Shown: one piece after another, positions 23,128-35,597 of the stretch
How the letters are laid out: every line of letters starts with the position of its first letter
Position numbering within the stretch: position 1 is the first letter of the stretch
From: Dimorphilus gyrociliatus
Taxonomy: Eukaryota; Annelida; Polychaeta; Dinophilidae
DNA length: 64,000 nt
NCBI GenBank assembly: GCA_904063045.1
Contig: CAJFCJ010000009.1
Span: 352,942 to 416,941, forward strand
Direction: 5' to 3'
The notes under the pieces: generated by a model
Told to the model about the DNA's origin: nothing
What the model saw: the letters and a program-made list of their open reading frames with translations, nothing else
Databases searched by the model: none
Translations under genes and position numbers: made by a program

Positions 23128-24711
23128 ACATCTGTAAATATGCTATGAACTTCTCCATAGTGTTCCTTGCAAATTTTTACCTAAAAATACAAATAGAAAT
23201 TTATCTTTATCTATCTATCTAAAATGAATCACTTCAATCGCCAGATGGCCTTGCTTAATATGTATTTTGTTCTATCTCTTTTTCAGAGAGCAACTAAGTC
23301 CTAATTTATTCAATTCACACACATATAAATATATATTAATTATATATAGTTCGTTATGTGACATATTATGGTAACAATTGGAAAATGTTGCCCTTAAAAG
23401 CCAACCTCTCTTTGTCTAAATTAGTCAACTTTATAATCCGTTTGCCTTTTATGCTTATTGTTTTATTATTGGGAGCGCAAAGGTCATTTATAAAAAAAAC
23501 GATAAAATGCTTAGGAAGAAGTATAATGGAGTTTTTCCTATCAATTATCGTTTATCTGAAAATTCAGAATATTCTCTATTCCGGTCAGTGTAAGAGTTAA
23601 CATCCTTTACGAGATAGAACATCACTTTTTCGTCCTTTATTAACTGAATTATTGATTTTGAAAGATATTTCCCATTTGAATTGTTTTTTAATTACTTTGA
23701 TTGCAATAGATAAAACGAAGAGAGGAAGAAAAGATAACCCTTCGTATAGGTATAGTAGTATTTCTTCCTCTACACCTTCCAGATTTTTTAGGGCAGACAA
23801 AATTACCGGTTGCTTGGGCATCTTACCTATCTTTGGAAAAGAAACATACCGGTCTTCTGATCATCGATGCGGCTAATAGTTTTTTAAAATCTTATACTCT
23901 ACTCAAAGAAAAATAAATTCTATGCTTTCCCTCTTCTTTTCTATATAGGATAGTTATGCTCACACGAAGAGCATGATAAACAGGCCTGTAGTAGCTCATA
24001 AATGTGACTGAAAGTGATAAAGTAGATTATCAAACGTTTAATTATGAATACTTTGAGACACTAATTCCATTATCTGGATTATTGGGGGTAAATCTTATCT
24101 TGCTTAAAGACACCAAGCTAAAATATACTTCTTTAGCAAAGATGAGAGGAATTAATCTCTCATTCTTTAAAGCCAACAAAACGCATTATAAAAACATCTA
24201 TTGATATATGAATTGTTACCTTGAAGAGTTAATTAATAAACCTTTACTACGAACCTGTTATTGGACAAAAGTAAGAGTTACGCTTAGATGGATAATTTTA
24301 GCGAATTAAGAATGACTAGAAATATTAAATTTCCCTATAACTGAGTTGCTGTGTTTGTTGTTCTTGTCTTGAAGAACGCCTTTTAGAATATACTAGATAG
24401 AGAGTTGTTGAATTTTTCAGCTAGATAAGAAGAGAAGAATATAAATTACTTTTTTTTCGCTCTCTCTCTCTCTGTCTCTCTTTCTTCCTTCCATTCCTCA
24501 TTTCTCACTATTTTCTTTTCTTTATTTGCTTGTTTTTTGTAGTACTGTTAAAACACTCGTAGAATATTCTTAAGACAATTTTCATCCTATATTTCTTCTT
24601 TTAAAGGATTCTTAACCTCTTTCTAAATAGATCGAGCATTATAGACTTCAAAGTGAAGATTTTACGAAAAAAACTCGTCTCTAAATTTTAAACCGAAATA
24701 AAGATGGGAGA

Positions 24712-24735
24712 AAGAGAGAGAGAGAGAGAGAGAGA
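24712..24735. repeat. (GA)n microsatellite
   Basis: About twelve GA units in the gene-poor region. A CT tract lies 230 bases upstream. Confidence 0.9.
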
Positions 24736-25427
24736 TGAGCGGGTAAAAGGGGAGAGCAGTGTAAGTGTATAGAATAGTATAGGCGGTAGGAAGGAAAAAA
24801 GAGGAAGAGAGGAAGAGAGATTCTAAAGTAAGTAAAAACATTGAGATCTATTTGGTGATACACACAAAAAGAAAAAAAACCACTATAGCCAAAGGGCTAC
24901 GTTATGCCTAACAATCGATATTTAACAGCCGTAAACAAAACTTTTAGAAAACAATTAAACACACGTTTCATTTTCCATTAAAATTGAATATAAGTACAAA
25001 ATTTTCCACCAATAAGATCAGTTTATTAACCCACTTTCTTATTCATGTTTAAAAACAAGGAAAGGAATATCTTATCATTTTCTTCATTTCTTATTTCATC
25101 TATTTTTTATTTAAATTTTATGAAAAAGGGAATCGTTTTAAAATTTACACTTTTTTTTCCGATTAAGCGTTTTTTTTTTCCCCTCAATTCATAATTATAA
25201 ACGCCGGAACGGTCAAAGCGTTCACTGAATATAAGTATTGTATAGATTGTAAGAAACGTTTAATTTTGTAGTCCTATCCGGTTGGATTAACCGGAATCGA
25301 CATTGTCGACATTCTGTTTCCGTTGTTCACGTTACACAGAAAAAAAGAAATTAACAAATGCACGAAAGATGTTTTTAAGATTTAGAGTACAGTTAGACTT
25401 TCGACTTATCGTTGACGTATACAATTA

Positions 25428-25429
<2 letters not shown>

Positions 25430-25466
<37 letters not shown>
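25430..25466. repeat. (TA)n microsatellite
   Basis: About 37 bases of perfect alternating A and T. Confidence 0.95.
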
Positions 25467-25470
<4 letters not shown>

Positions 25471-25846
25471 TATTTTCTTAATATTTATGATATTATGTAT
25501 CTTTATCATAAATTTATAATACTCAACAACTGAACAGCATGTTTTATCCATATTTGCAGAGATTATAACTAGTCATTTATATCTTCATCTTTTCATGATA
25601 TAATCTTTAAGAATAATTAAACTATAGTAAAAGACGCCTTTGAAATTCATATTTAGATGATGAAAAATTAACTATAAGAGTCACATCCTACCTTCTTTTA
25701 GTAGGAACAATGAGAAAAAGATTGTAAAAATTTACTTTCAATTCATAGCTGATTAGGCTTATACAATCTAGCCTGATAAGTTCGATCTACAAAAGACACA
25801 AATCTAGGTTGTGTTAGCGACTTATCATATTTAGAAATTTTATTTT

Positions 25847-27475
25847 CTAAAGTAGGGCGTCACGTATGGAATTAGGAAAGAATATGGCGGGATTCGCTTC
25901 TATCCTTCTCATTAATTCTTGCTCCAATTGAATTTGAAATTTAATAGTGGCTGGTACTTGAAGAGCTTCAATAGATCTTTTGAAAGGGCGTCTTATCGAA
26001 CGTCTAATTACTAGGGCACTTAAATGCCACAGGGGTTGAATGCCGAAATCAGGGTCCAAAATTTCTTCACCCTGCGGTCCTAGTAAACAAATGGGCCTTG
26101 ATGAGAATAACCAGAATAATTTCCTAGTTAATGGATTACATGACACGAGCCGTAGACTTCCTCGATATACATATCCGTACTCCATAAATATTGGTAGCAC
26201 TAAGGAGCCAAGGTCTAAGCAAGTGTAGTTGAACTTTAAACTACGCCTTACGTTACTTACATACCAATTACAGAAATAATTTCCAGCTTCATCTATTGAA
26301 ATGCCATAGAGATCCATAAATTTAACAATTGTCCGTAAACAACGGAAATAGTATAAGCTCAAATTCGTTAGATTGATCCCTGCCAGACCACTTTGCCAGT
26401 ACAGATATATTTTATAAAAGGTATCGCGCTTCTTGAAGAAACAAACAACAGATTCACAACGGAAAATATTCGATAGATCATTCTCCGTAAAGAGTTTATA
26501 TTTAAAATCTTTTTTACAATTGTACTTTCCCGATAAGAGATTATCGTACCATATAAGAATATCTGGAACCCGTTTTATCAAATAATCTATCATTTCAGTT
26601 GGTTTTTGCATAATCAAATACCAATAATCTTCTCGTCTGTAAATATCGATCAGATCTGGGCAATGCGATAATAAATAAATGAATATCGAGCTGTTTGATA
26701 GTTTGAAAGCATTCTCAGCAAGAATTTGAACTTTCCAACTTCTACTCCAAATATCTTTTTCTATGTTCATAACTATTACAAAATCGTCTAGCTTTATACC
26801 CGCTTCCGTACAACTTTGGAGGACTTTTACGCCAATATTCCGATAGTTAATTGATTCCGCTTTCGAACGGACTTTATTAAATAGACCGTTAAATATATGG
26901 ATTTTATCTCCGTTATCACTGTGGAGTATCAAGGGAAAGATAGTTAAAATCTTTTGGCAGTCCTCGCTTATTTCGAAAGAATAATTATCAATTAAATAAT
27001 TAATAATATTTGACTTTTTTACTTTTATAGCGTACAGTAGTGTACTGATAAGTAGGCTAAAATTCCACTGGAATTTACCGTCCAAGTCGAGTTTTTTAAC
27101 AAGTTTGCCTAAAGATAAATTCCATCCCCTGTTAACCAAAGCTCTTAGAATCGGCCAAATAACTCTGTTCTTATAATAAACAAACATATCAATTTTTTCA
27201 CTCATTAATGGAATCGAACTGTTGCAGGAGTCTAAATCTTCTTCTATAAGTGCAGCAGAAGTTATTAGGTGCATAGCCTCATTATTACATTCCAAATTAT
27301 CCAGAACGTAATCAAAGAAACTAGAGTCCTCGTATTTCATCTTGACAAAATGGTTAAGTAAACCGTCTGATGGATGGAAAGCCCTCCTAAACTCAATTTT
27401 CATTGGAGGCAATAGAGACAACACTGCCCTTTGTTCTACCGAATTTGTTGACGCCAACATAACTGTAGTATACAA
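25847..27475 (-). CDS. SOCS-box protein of unknown family (paralogue 2)
   Basis: 542-residue protein in a single exon. The N-terminal 470 residues do not match a family I recognise; they look alpha-helical and may be degenerate ankyrin-like repeats. The end (PLWHLSALVIRRSIRR, then LQVPATIKFQIQLE) has the spacing of a SOCS box, with Ser in place of the usual BC-box Cys. It is related to the protein encoded at 19057-20778 over the C-terminal half, for example FMDLYGISIDEAGNYFC against FFNKHKMPLKKLGNQFC. The two genes share orientation and lie 5 kb apart with TXNDC9 between them, which suggests an old local duplication. The paralogue has one intron and this gene has none. Function as a ubiquitin-ligase substrate receptor is inferred only. 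Confidence 0.75.
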   Translation of the reverse strand: MYTTVMLASTNSVEQRAVLSLLPPMKIEFRRAFHPSDGLLNHFVKMKYEDSSFFDYVLDNLECNNEAMHLITSAALIEEDLDSCNSSIPLMSEKIDMFVYYKNRVIWPILRALVNRGWNLSLGKLVKKLDLDGKFQWNFSLLISTLLYAIKVKKSNIINYLIDNYSFEISEDCQKILTIFPLILHSDNGDKIHIFNGLFNKVRSKAESINYRNIGVKVLQSCTEAGIKLDDFVIVMNIEKDIWSRSWKVQILAENAFKLSNSSIFIYLLSHCPDLIDIYRREDYWYLIMQKPTEMIDYLIKRVPDILIWYDNLLSGKYNCKKDFKYKLFTENDLSNIFRCESVVCFFKKRDTFYKIYLYWQSGLAGINLTNLSLYYFRCLRTIVKFMDLYGISIDEAGNYFCNWYVSNVRRSLKFNYTCLDLGSLVLPIFMEYGYVYRGSLRLVSCNPLTRKLFWLFSSRPICLLGPQGEEILDPDFGIQPLWHLSALVIRRSIRRPFKRSIEALQVPATIKFQIQLEQELMRRIEANPAIFFPNSIRDALL

Positions 27476-27873
27476 CTAGTAAGAGTAGGTTAAAAATAAA
27501 ATTACGCCGAATCTCTATAATTTAATATAAGCCCATAAATTATTAGGCCATTATGTATCTTTTTATGTTCGTATGACCATTTGCAAATAAATAACGTAAC
27601 AAGTATAAAAAAATAAAAAAAAAATTAAAATCGCCATCTATCGGTTGGCGGTCATATAAATTAAAGATAAAACACATAAAAAGAATAAAAGGGAAGAGAA
27701 AGGAAGAGAAAAAATCATTAAATTAAAAATTAAATATTTATTTGATAACAGAAAAACATTACGACTAGACCGATACGACCTGTCCATTTAGAAAAAAAAC
27801 AAAGAAGGCAAATAAAAAATCACTTACTCATTCTTATGAATAGAATCATAGTAGATTATATAGGATTACATTA

Positions 27874-27917
<44 letters not shown>

Positions 27918-28074
27918 TCTTTTAAAAACAATTTTTTGCTCCTTCATGTTAGCACCATGGTCACAAATTGCAGGGAATAGGCTCATTTTTTGTGGAATAT
28001 AAGAAAAGAAAGAGTTTTTTCTTCTTTTTATCAACGTCATCATTTTCTTCTTATTCTCTTTCTTTATTTATATC
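27476..28074. other. Intergenic region upstream of SOCS-box paralogue 2
   Basis: 600 bases of AT-rich DNA that also hold the EXT1 3' UTR. It contains the recurrent CGCCATCTATCG motif at 27632-27643 and a TA tract at about 27880-27914. Confidence 0.55.
27880..27914. repeat. (TA)n microsatellite
   Basis: About 35 bases of alternating T and A in the presumed EXT1 3' flank. Confidence 0.95.
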
Positions 28075-31000
28075 TCAATTCCACGTAATATTTTCGACAG
28101 TTTTATATTTCTTTCGGTGTTTCGATACGTGGTCCTTATAAAGGAGAGGATCAATACGAACTTGAGAATTTTTGAGCGGCATATAACCAAATATTTTGGT
28201 TATATTTAACATACAACTCTGACTGTCGACGAAATCGGCTGAGCGTTCCATCATCCATGATTCGGATGGTTGCATACGTTCGTTAGCCGTAGAAATCTTA
28301 CGTTGTAAGACCTTAATTGGCGGACGTTTTGTTACGTGACTAACGAGAAAGTTCATGAGTATATGTGTACAATGTGGAGCAGTAGAGACAATGTTGAACA
28401 GCGGTGTATGGAGCGAATGAGTATAAAGATAATTATAATATCTGTCAGGAAATTATTTATTTAGTTAATAAACCTTGATGTCAGTATTTAATCAAGTTAA
28501 TTTTACTTATGATAAAATGAAGCGTAGGTTAGCACCATTGAGAAGTGATGTTTTTGAGCCGATGAGTACATCCACTGTTCCCTGGCCTCATGCCAATAAT
28601 GACTTCGAGCCGGATAGCCAACGATCCGATCGGGAAACTCTTGCCAGACGGAGAATGCAAAATCGATCTGTTTAACAATAAGACGACAGTGATGCACGAC
28701 GTCGTAAAGCGTAATAAAGAAAAAAACCTCGTCCGTTATCAATAAGGCATCTTCGTCTAAACTCAACACAGCGTCCGTGTCGATTTCTTCGTGTGGGTAG
28801 AAGCGTTCGTTAACGTGCTGAAAAAGCGTCACGAATATCTCGTTTAATACAAATTACTCGCAGCCCGACTCCCACCAGAAGTATTGTTATGTTAAGACAG
28901 ACTAGGGTTGGCCGAAGCTGTCTACTAAATCAATAATTGAGATAAACAGTAAATTAAAAGGCAATATATCACCGCCTAACGAAATTTTTCACCGTTAAAT
29001 AAAAGATAAATATGTAACTCTATAAAAAATTTTCATATAACATATAATTTACAAACAATAGGTCAATAGAACTTTGAACCTCTCTAGGCAAAGTCTTTTG
29101 AAAAGCTCATTACAGCAAAATCGATTTCTTTCTTTCTCAAATATATCTGTTTCTATATGGATCAATTTCGGTATGGGTCATCCTATATCTTTAATTTACA
29201 TATGTTTTCCATTTGTCAACAATTTTTCTATATAAATTATATAATAAATATTACATATGTTCTCCTAATGCACAAAAACTTGAAGAGAAATGAGAGAGAG
29301 AGAGAGAGAGAGGAAAAGGGATATGAATAAATAGAAAAAAATTATGTGCTGTAGAACAATTTTATTTCTCTTTGTATTGTTACGAAGCCATACAGTAGGA
29401 AGTTTAAATAATTTATATATAACTAGTTAAATTAGCAGAGGAGGAAAAAGAACAGCCTTGTGTGTAAATTTAGTAGAGCGTATAAAAACAACAGCGATCT
29501 AAAAACTGGATTTAAAGAATTTTATCTAATTATTTAACTACCGTTTTTTGTGAATACTTGATGAGCATAATATATTAGTATATACAATTATATAGATAAA
29601 TATATAGAAAAATGTATATATATATATACTTTGTGCTAGTATATATTTATTTATTTATTTATTTACACTTAAACTAGTTTATAAAACCTAGATGGATTAT
29701 TATAAATAAACAATAAGCTTTTAATTTGAGCTTAAAAAAACAAAATACTTTCAGTCAGATTATTAGAAAAAAGACTTTTAAATCTAGATATTCAGTTCTT
29801 AAATAACTTTTATAGAAAATTTTTAAAATTTACGTAAATTATTTGCATATTAGATGGGAAAATATTCCCTGGCGCATCAATGAGAAGCACTGATTTCTCT
29901 TCATTTAATCTAGATTATATTAGTTCTTTTTAGTCTATTTTCTCTTTTCTTTAAAAAGTCTTTTATAGTTGCTCTAGAAATTTTTATCTTGTTCACGTCG
30001 TTATAAGATGGAAATACAGGCTTTTTTCTATATAAACACTATTGATAGACCATAGAGAAAGTGGGAGCTAGAAAGAAAAGAGAGAGAGAGAGAGAGAGAG
30101 AAGGAATTACTATAGAAGAAAAATTACGTATAGTATGAAAAAGAGAGGACTCTTTTCGATTTTTATTCTTGTATGAATTATTTCTCTATTATCATCGCTA
30201 AATTCCAATACTGTCTAAATCTAGGTAGACAACATTCGCAAAGTAACACGCGTATAAAGTATTTATAGGAAAAAAAGAGAGTATGGCTCGAGTAAGAAAA
30301 TCGTTGAAATTATCTACTATAAAGTTTTTTAGACGTATCGTATGTAAAAGACGAAATTAAAAATATCTACAATATACACAAAGAAGACTTTACTTACGTT
30401 GATTACTTTGAGAATTATATTAGCTTTTACGTTTGCAAAGTTCCTACGTAATCGAAATGGAGCCGTACTCTTGTTCCATAGTAATAAAATCTAAAAAGAA
30501 AATTATTAATGGTCCAAACCGTATTTTATTCTATCTCTTATAAAAAGAAATATTTTTTCAATAGTGATCTTACTTTGGTTAAATGCGTTGACTTTGATAA
30601 GCGTTTTATAAGTCTGATTAATGGCGAAACACTTGATTGCTCCGATGAAACGTATATGACTGCTGTAAAATTTTTGGTCGAATGGAGGCGTAAACGTCGC
30701 CTAAAAAAAGGATAGTCCTTTAGAGATTCTGAAAAATCGGGAAGTGTGGCCAAAGCTCCCGGAGCGACATTCCAAACCCACTTGGAACGTGTTGCCGCTT
30801 GCGTGTCAATACGTTCCTTTATTATCTGGCAGGGTGGAGAGAAAAAAAAACGAGGCTAATTTCGCGAACATGAAACCGAATAGTAAAAATCAACCTCTAG
30901 CGTCGTCATGACGATCTTGTCGACAGATGAGAAATAAGTGCTCCACAAGAACTGTGTCTGTTGCCGCATTTCGAGAATTTTCCAATGTGGAATAGACCTA

Positions 31001-34000
31001 ACTATATCGGGTACCTGTCATAAAAAAAAGTCCACAATAAATACAAGTTTTAATAAAAGAACAAGGAACAAGGGGTAATGGCCGGAGTGATAGATGGAAA
31101 GAAGGTGGAATCGTCTCTATAAATCCCATTCTAGTCCATCACCTTTGGGAATTCTCTTACTGGGTCATCGACTTTTATTGTAAAAATTGACAGGCATATT
31201 AACAAACCACAACCATTTTTTTTTCGATTTAGAATTATTAGGAAATTTGATTTGAAACGAATAAAAGAAACGGATTGGATTGGAGCGGAAATACGGCGAC
31301 TCGCCGAAATTGGGGTAACGCTTAAACGAAACGCAACAACGGGTTGGAGAATTGATTCTGTTCGCCGAAGGGAATCAAACTGTGAAATAATGTTTGTCAA
31401 ACGTACGATCTGGCTCTGCGTTCCTATTCACTTGGAAAAGTCGCTTTTTACACTCGGCCAATTAGTTCATGGTCCATAGAATGGATAAAATGAAAGAAAC
31501 AAAAAAAAAACTTTCATCTTAACTTACTTGCAGTAGTAATCTCTCGTCCCCCCAAACAACTGCCTTCTTCCATTCAATCACCTCAGAAAAGGGTAAAACC
31601 CAACCGTTGCTGAGAAGAACTGGTATGCAGCCAGCTTCCAAAGCTTCAAGAAACCGATAAGAGCCGAGCCGACGACCCCGAGGGACCAGGCAGAAAGTTG
31701 AGTTAATAAGTAGAGTTTTGTAGTCCCATCTGTTATGGTGGTCACCATGAATGATAAATTCGAACAAATGCCTACTTGACTTAAGAAAAATACGGCGCTC
31801 TTTAGTACTTTCCCAAACAGCTTAGCTAACATACTCAAAAAATTATCAGAAAGAAGTACAATTAAAGAGACGCTAAAGATAATCCGCAAAATAAGAAAGA
31901 CAATTGTTTAAACTGTATAAATTTACACAAGACAGTTTAAGAAATATTGTCGACCACTTGGTTGGTTGAATAATAGTCATATTCGTGTCTTTTTGCATCT
32001 TTGTTCTCATCACGTTTAACATCAAAGTCGAATAATAATCATACGGAACGAAGCTTTTTACACGACTCCAAAACCTATCATTATATTCCAGTGTTATTAC
32101 GTTGACTCTTTCCTTTTCTCTTTTTGAAGTGAACACAAATATTCTCGAATTTACCTTTTTTTTAATACAAGAATGAGTTAAATTACTCCTTTTTATGCAT
32201 TCTTTTATTATTATTTAAGTTATTACTATTACTTTGAAAGCTTTACTTTTGTCAAGGTAAAGTTTGTTTATATACAAATTATATTGTTATTTTAGAAATA
32301 TAGCGCGGAAGTAAAAATAAATAAATAAGTAAATAGCTAAAATACACTGATATATACTGTATATATACAGTTTAAAGAGCGAAAATTAACTAAAGCCTTA
32401 AGCTATTATATCTCAGATGGACGAGCAACAATCAAGATGAAAAAATGACGAAAAAGTCGATTCTAACATCAGAGACGTTCGATAATCACTTCCTAACAGA
32501 CCTGTCACTAATCGTCGCTTTCCATCGATCAGAAACATTGATAAATCAACGAAAGGAATGAAAAATGGCTAAGGTCTAGTAAATAGCACGCGAGAAACTC
32601 GTCGGACGGGGAAGGTTGTCCGTGACTTAATGGACGCTTGAGAAGGGCTACAGATGCCTATACGCAGCAGCAATCGTATAAAGAAGGTATTTACGGTCCG
32701 TGGCTCTAATCAACTTTACCAACTTGATTTAGCATTCGAAAAGGGGGAGTCGTTGGAGCGCAGAAGGCGACGTGACAGGCAAAGGAGTTCGACTAGTTAG
32801 AACTTTTTTTAATTAGTTCGCGGAGGCTGTTATACGGGAAAAGAGATAAAGAAACCCGAACCGTTGATTGATTGACGCGTCCGCCTACTTTACACTATCA
32901 TTCCATCACTTAGCTTTACATAAAAGACTGTCTTTGGTTTGTATAAACATTCTATCGCCATTCTTCACCGGCACGCCGTCTAATTAGTGGAGAAAATCTC
33001 GAGCGTGACTAGCCGTCTCGACATCGATATGATACGTTAGAATTGTGGGCGTAAACCAATCGATAGATTCCAGTCCTTTCGACATTATCGAACATTTTTT
33101 GTCTCCTGTGATTTACACATTAAATCTAATCTACTTATCATATTTGGCAAAATGAGAATTAAGCTATGCTCGACTCGTTTTGTCGGACGCAAATGATATA
33201 TTACCACTAGCATACACTCCACACCTACCACCCCTCCCAAACCACTCTTATAAGCGGCAAACTGCAACATTAAACACGAAGAATGAAGACAAACAGATGT
33301 TTGAGCCTTTTGCAATACGATGCCTACGAGGCATGTTTCACGGATTTATCTCTCTGGCCGCTTCCGGTGTGGGCACTCGGACGCTTCACAAAAACAAAAC
33401 CATCCTTTCTCTTTTTATTGAAAGGATCTTTTGAAAGTTTCAAAATTAATCAAAAGGGCAAGAGAAAGAAACTCGATTGCAACTACCCAAATCTAGCATT
33501 ATAAAAGGCTTACTTGTCGTATTCAATGTTATCCTCTTCACATCTTTCATCCATCTTATTTTGCCATCCTTTACCGTGTTTACACGTAGTTAAGAGTATC
33601 ATATCCTTGCCGTTATGTATATGATACAGAGTATTTCTTGTTTCTGAGCCTATACCAGTTAGATATCGTTTACCTTTAAATACCAACTTTAAGCTTCGTA
33701 AAGCAGGAACTGTATTAGCCCTTAACAATCCATTACTACCGCCTTTTTGAGCATGCTCTTTGTGGAAGAGAGGAAGAGAAACATCAAATCCTTGTCGAAA
33801 AAAGTCCTCGGATATTGACGCTTTTGCAAGTATGGCCTTCCCATAATTGAAATCTAATCGTTCGATATAATCTGACCAACTCCCACTATATAGGTTAAAA
33901 ATAATATGATTTTTTCCTTCATTCCATAAATCGAGAGCTCGTATTTTCGATTGAACGTTGCTGACATAAAGATTACTAAGTTTATCTCGATCGAGCGTGT

Positions 34001-34421
34001 CGATAGACAAGACGAATAGGCAAGCTTCCTTGGGATCTTGCGTATAGTACCGGGATTCTTTAATCGATGTTAGTATTGCTTCGTAGATCGACTTTTGTTG
34101 GTCCTCAACTATATCTTCGTCATTCTGGGATTCCTGTCCTTCCGAAGGATAAACGTAAACTTTGAAAGCATTTCGGCACTTGGAGTAGTCGAAACAACTT
34201 TCCATACTGCATAATCGACCAGGAGAAACCTTTCTTTCCGACCAGTAAGTCTCCAAGTCATGGTGATCAAGAAAAGATTGTAATTCCTTTTTAACTGAAA
34301 ATTGAGCAGACGAATTCTCCCATTTCGGTAGGACGAAGAGCAGTAATAGACAGACTATTAAGCAAGCAGTTAGCGCTAGATAGCGTTGAATAGCCCGCAT
34401 CCGACGATGAGTTACTTTCAA
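28075..34421 (-). CDS. EXT1: Exostosin-1 heparan sulfate polymerase
   Basis: 730-residue type II Golgi membrane glycosyltransferase (human EXT1: 746). With EXT2 it elongates heparan sulfate by adding GlcA and GlcNAc in turn. Exons: 34421-33514, 31729-31528, 31014-30895, 30825-30574, 30490-30398, 28817-28728, 28667-28507, 28441-28075. A signal anchor lies at residues 13-31 ([16 protein letters not shown]). The GT47 domain includes [19 protein letters not shown] and LPFSEVIEW. The GT64 domain includes [41 protein letters not shown] and [13 protein letters not shown]1 is preferred over EXT2 because of the MRQQTQFLW and SVDKIV stretches and the FGYMPL ending. Two introns are long (1.8 and 1.6 kb), unlike the rest of the window. 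Confidence 0.95.
28818..30397 (-). other. Long EXT1 intron with simple repeats
   Basis: 1.6 kb intron between the WNKST exon and the HVNERF exon. It contains (GA)n tracts near 29290-29312 and 30079-30101 and short TA and TTTA runs. No nested gene is supported. Confidence 0.6.
31730..33513 (-). other. Long first EXT1 intron with a GC-richer block
   Basis: 1.8 kb intron following the first EXT1 coding exon. Its middle (about 32460-33080) is visibly less AT-rich than the other introns and has no long ORF. It contains a TGATTGATTGAC stretch near 32863. Nested coding sequence is not supported. Confidence 0.5.
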
Positions 34422-35597
34422 GCCATGTGGTCAACATTTAACTACTCCTTTTGTTTATTGCTTTTTAAAAAATCGGCTTTTGCGCTTAGCAATCAGTTTT
34501 TCCTCATGCTGCGCGCCATTTTGATTATCTTTGTCGTCTGCTCTTTCGACTTTAATGCCATCTGTAGTCTTTGAGACTAGGCCTAAGAGAGACGCAGTTC
34601 AACCTCAGTGGTGTTTCATGTATTAATGTTTACTTTGTATATGCCAAAACCAACATAAACTCAGAATTATCTTAATCGAGAATAAATAAAAACATACGCG
34701 ATATCCAGCCCAAAATAACTGTAATTTACTGCTGCACAGCTGCAACTGTAGCCTTATCTCGTTTTCATGAGAATAAACGTCAGTTTTACTGAAGTGTTAT
34801 ATTTTTCTAGCTTTTGGTTTAAATTCCAAACAGATCCCTTTGGAAATTTTAGCAGGGCGGAGCTTTAGTTTTATACAAAACAAATAACAAAGTACATATC
34901 ATGTTTCACCATATTTCATATTCCTAATAAACAGCTATATTCGTGTTATATTGCGCTGCGAAATATTTATAGGATTTTTTATAGAACATATATAATTTGA
35001 AGCACTGCATTTATAAGTAGTCCTTTTTATCATAAGTATTATGATTTTTCCATCGATCTTTTTATAATAAAAGAGAAAGAGAGTTTTACATTGTTAAACA
35101 ATGGGTCTCAGGTACAAATAATACAGCTAATACAATCAAAATCTTATTAATTCTCCTTATCTCTAATTAGATAGATAACAAAAGCGCTTAAGGATAAGTT
35201 TTCAACAAGGGTATTTTGATGCAAAGTTCTTGATTTGGGATTGCTTAAGCGTCTGCTATGAAGAATATTTCGTAAATGTACCGCGAAGCGGAAGTCACGC
35301 TTTAAAACATCATGTAAATTTTAATACAAAATTATGTACACAAAAACTTTTGTATTATGAAATTTTTTCATAGTAATTATTGCTTTAAAATAATTATTTC
35401 GCCCAAAGAAATCCATTATTACAATAATATCTATTCTAGCGCCATCTATACTATAATTAAAATCACATTCTAATCAAAAAGTCGTTTTTCGCTCTCTTTC
35501 TACGTTCCGCGCTCACCAAACGTTCCCGTTATTTAACGTTGTCAATGGTTGAATGAATATCATGAGAAAAATCAAATAATTTGCTCGGTGTGAAACC
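34422..35597. promoter_or_regulatory. Intergenic region between divergent EXT1 and AKAP-like gene
   Basis: 1.2 kb separating two start codons that point away from each other, so both promoters should lie here. A GCGCCATCTAT motif is at 35439-35449, related to the motif at 21179 and 27632. Confidence 0.45.

Larger units (their letters stand above)
23128..25846. other. Gene-poor, repeat-rich intergenic region
   Basis: 2.7 kb with several simple repeats (CT tract near 24464-24483, GA tract 24712-24735, TA tract 25430-25466) and short ORFs without codon-like composition or family resemblance. I could not build a spliced gene here. Confidence 0.55.

Noticed and set aside
23358-24204. Several ORFs of 60-80 codons in the gene-poor region
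   Set aside because: AT-driven composition, overlapping on both strands, no homologous motif and no splice structure.
31730-31767. EXT1 exon starting at [15 protein letters not shown]
   Set aside because: The acceptor before 31729 gives EYDKWDYKTLL, matching EXT1 (EYEKYDYREML) without an insertion and in correct phase.
31131-33434. ORFs inside the EXT1 introns
   Set aside because: They overlap on both strands, have no domain resemblance and lie within introns supported by the EXT1 model.
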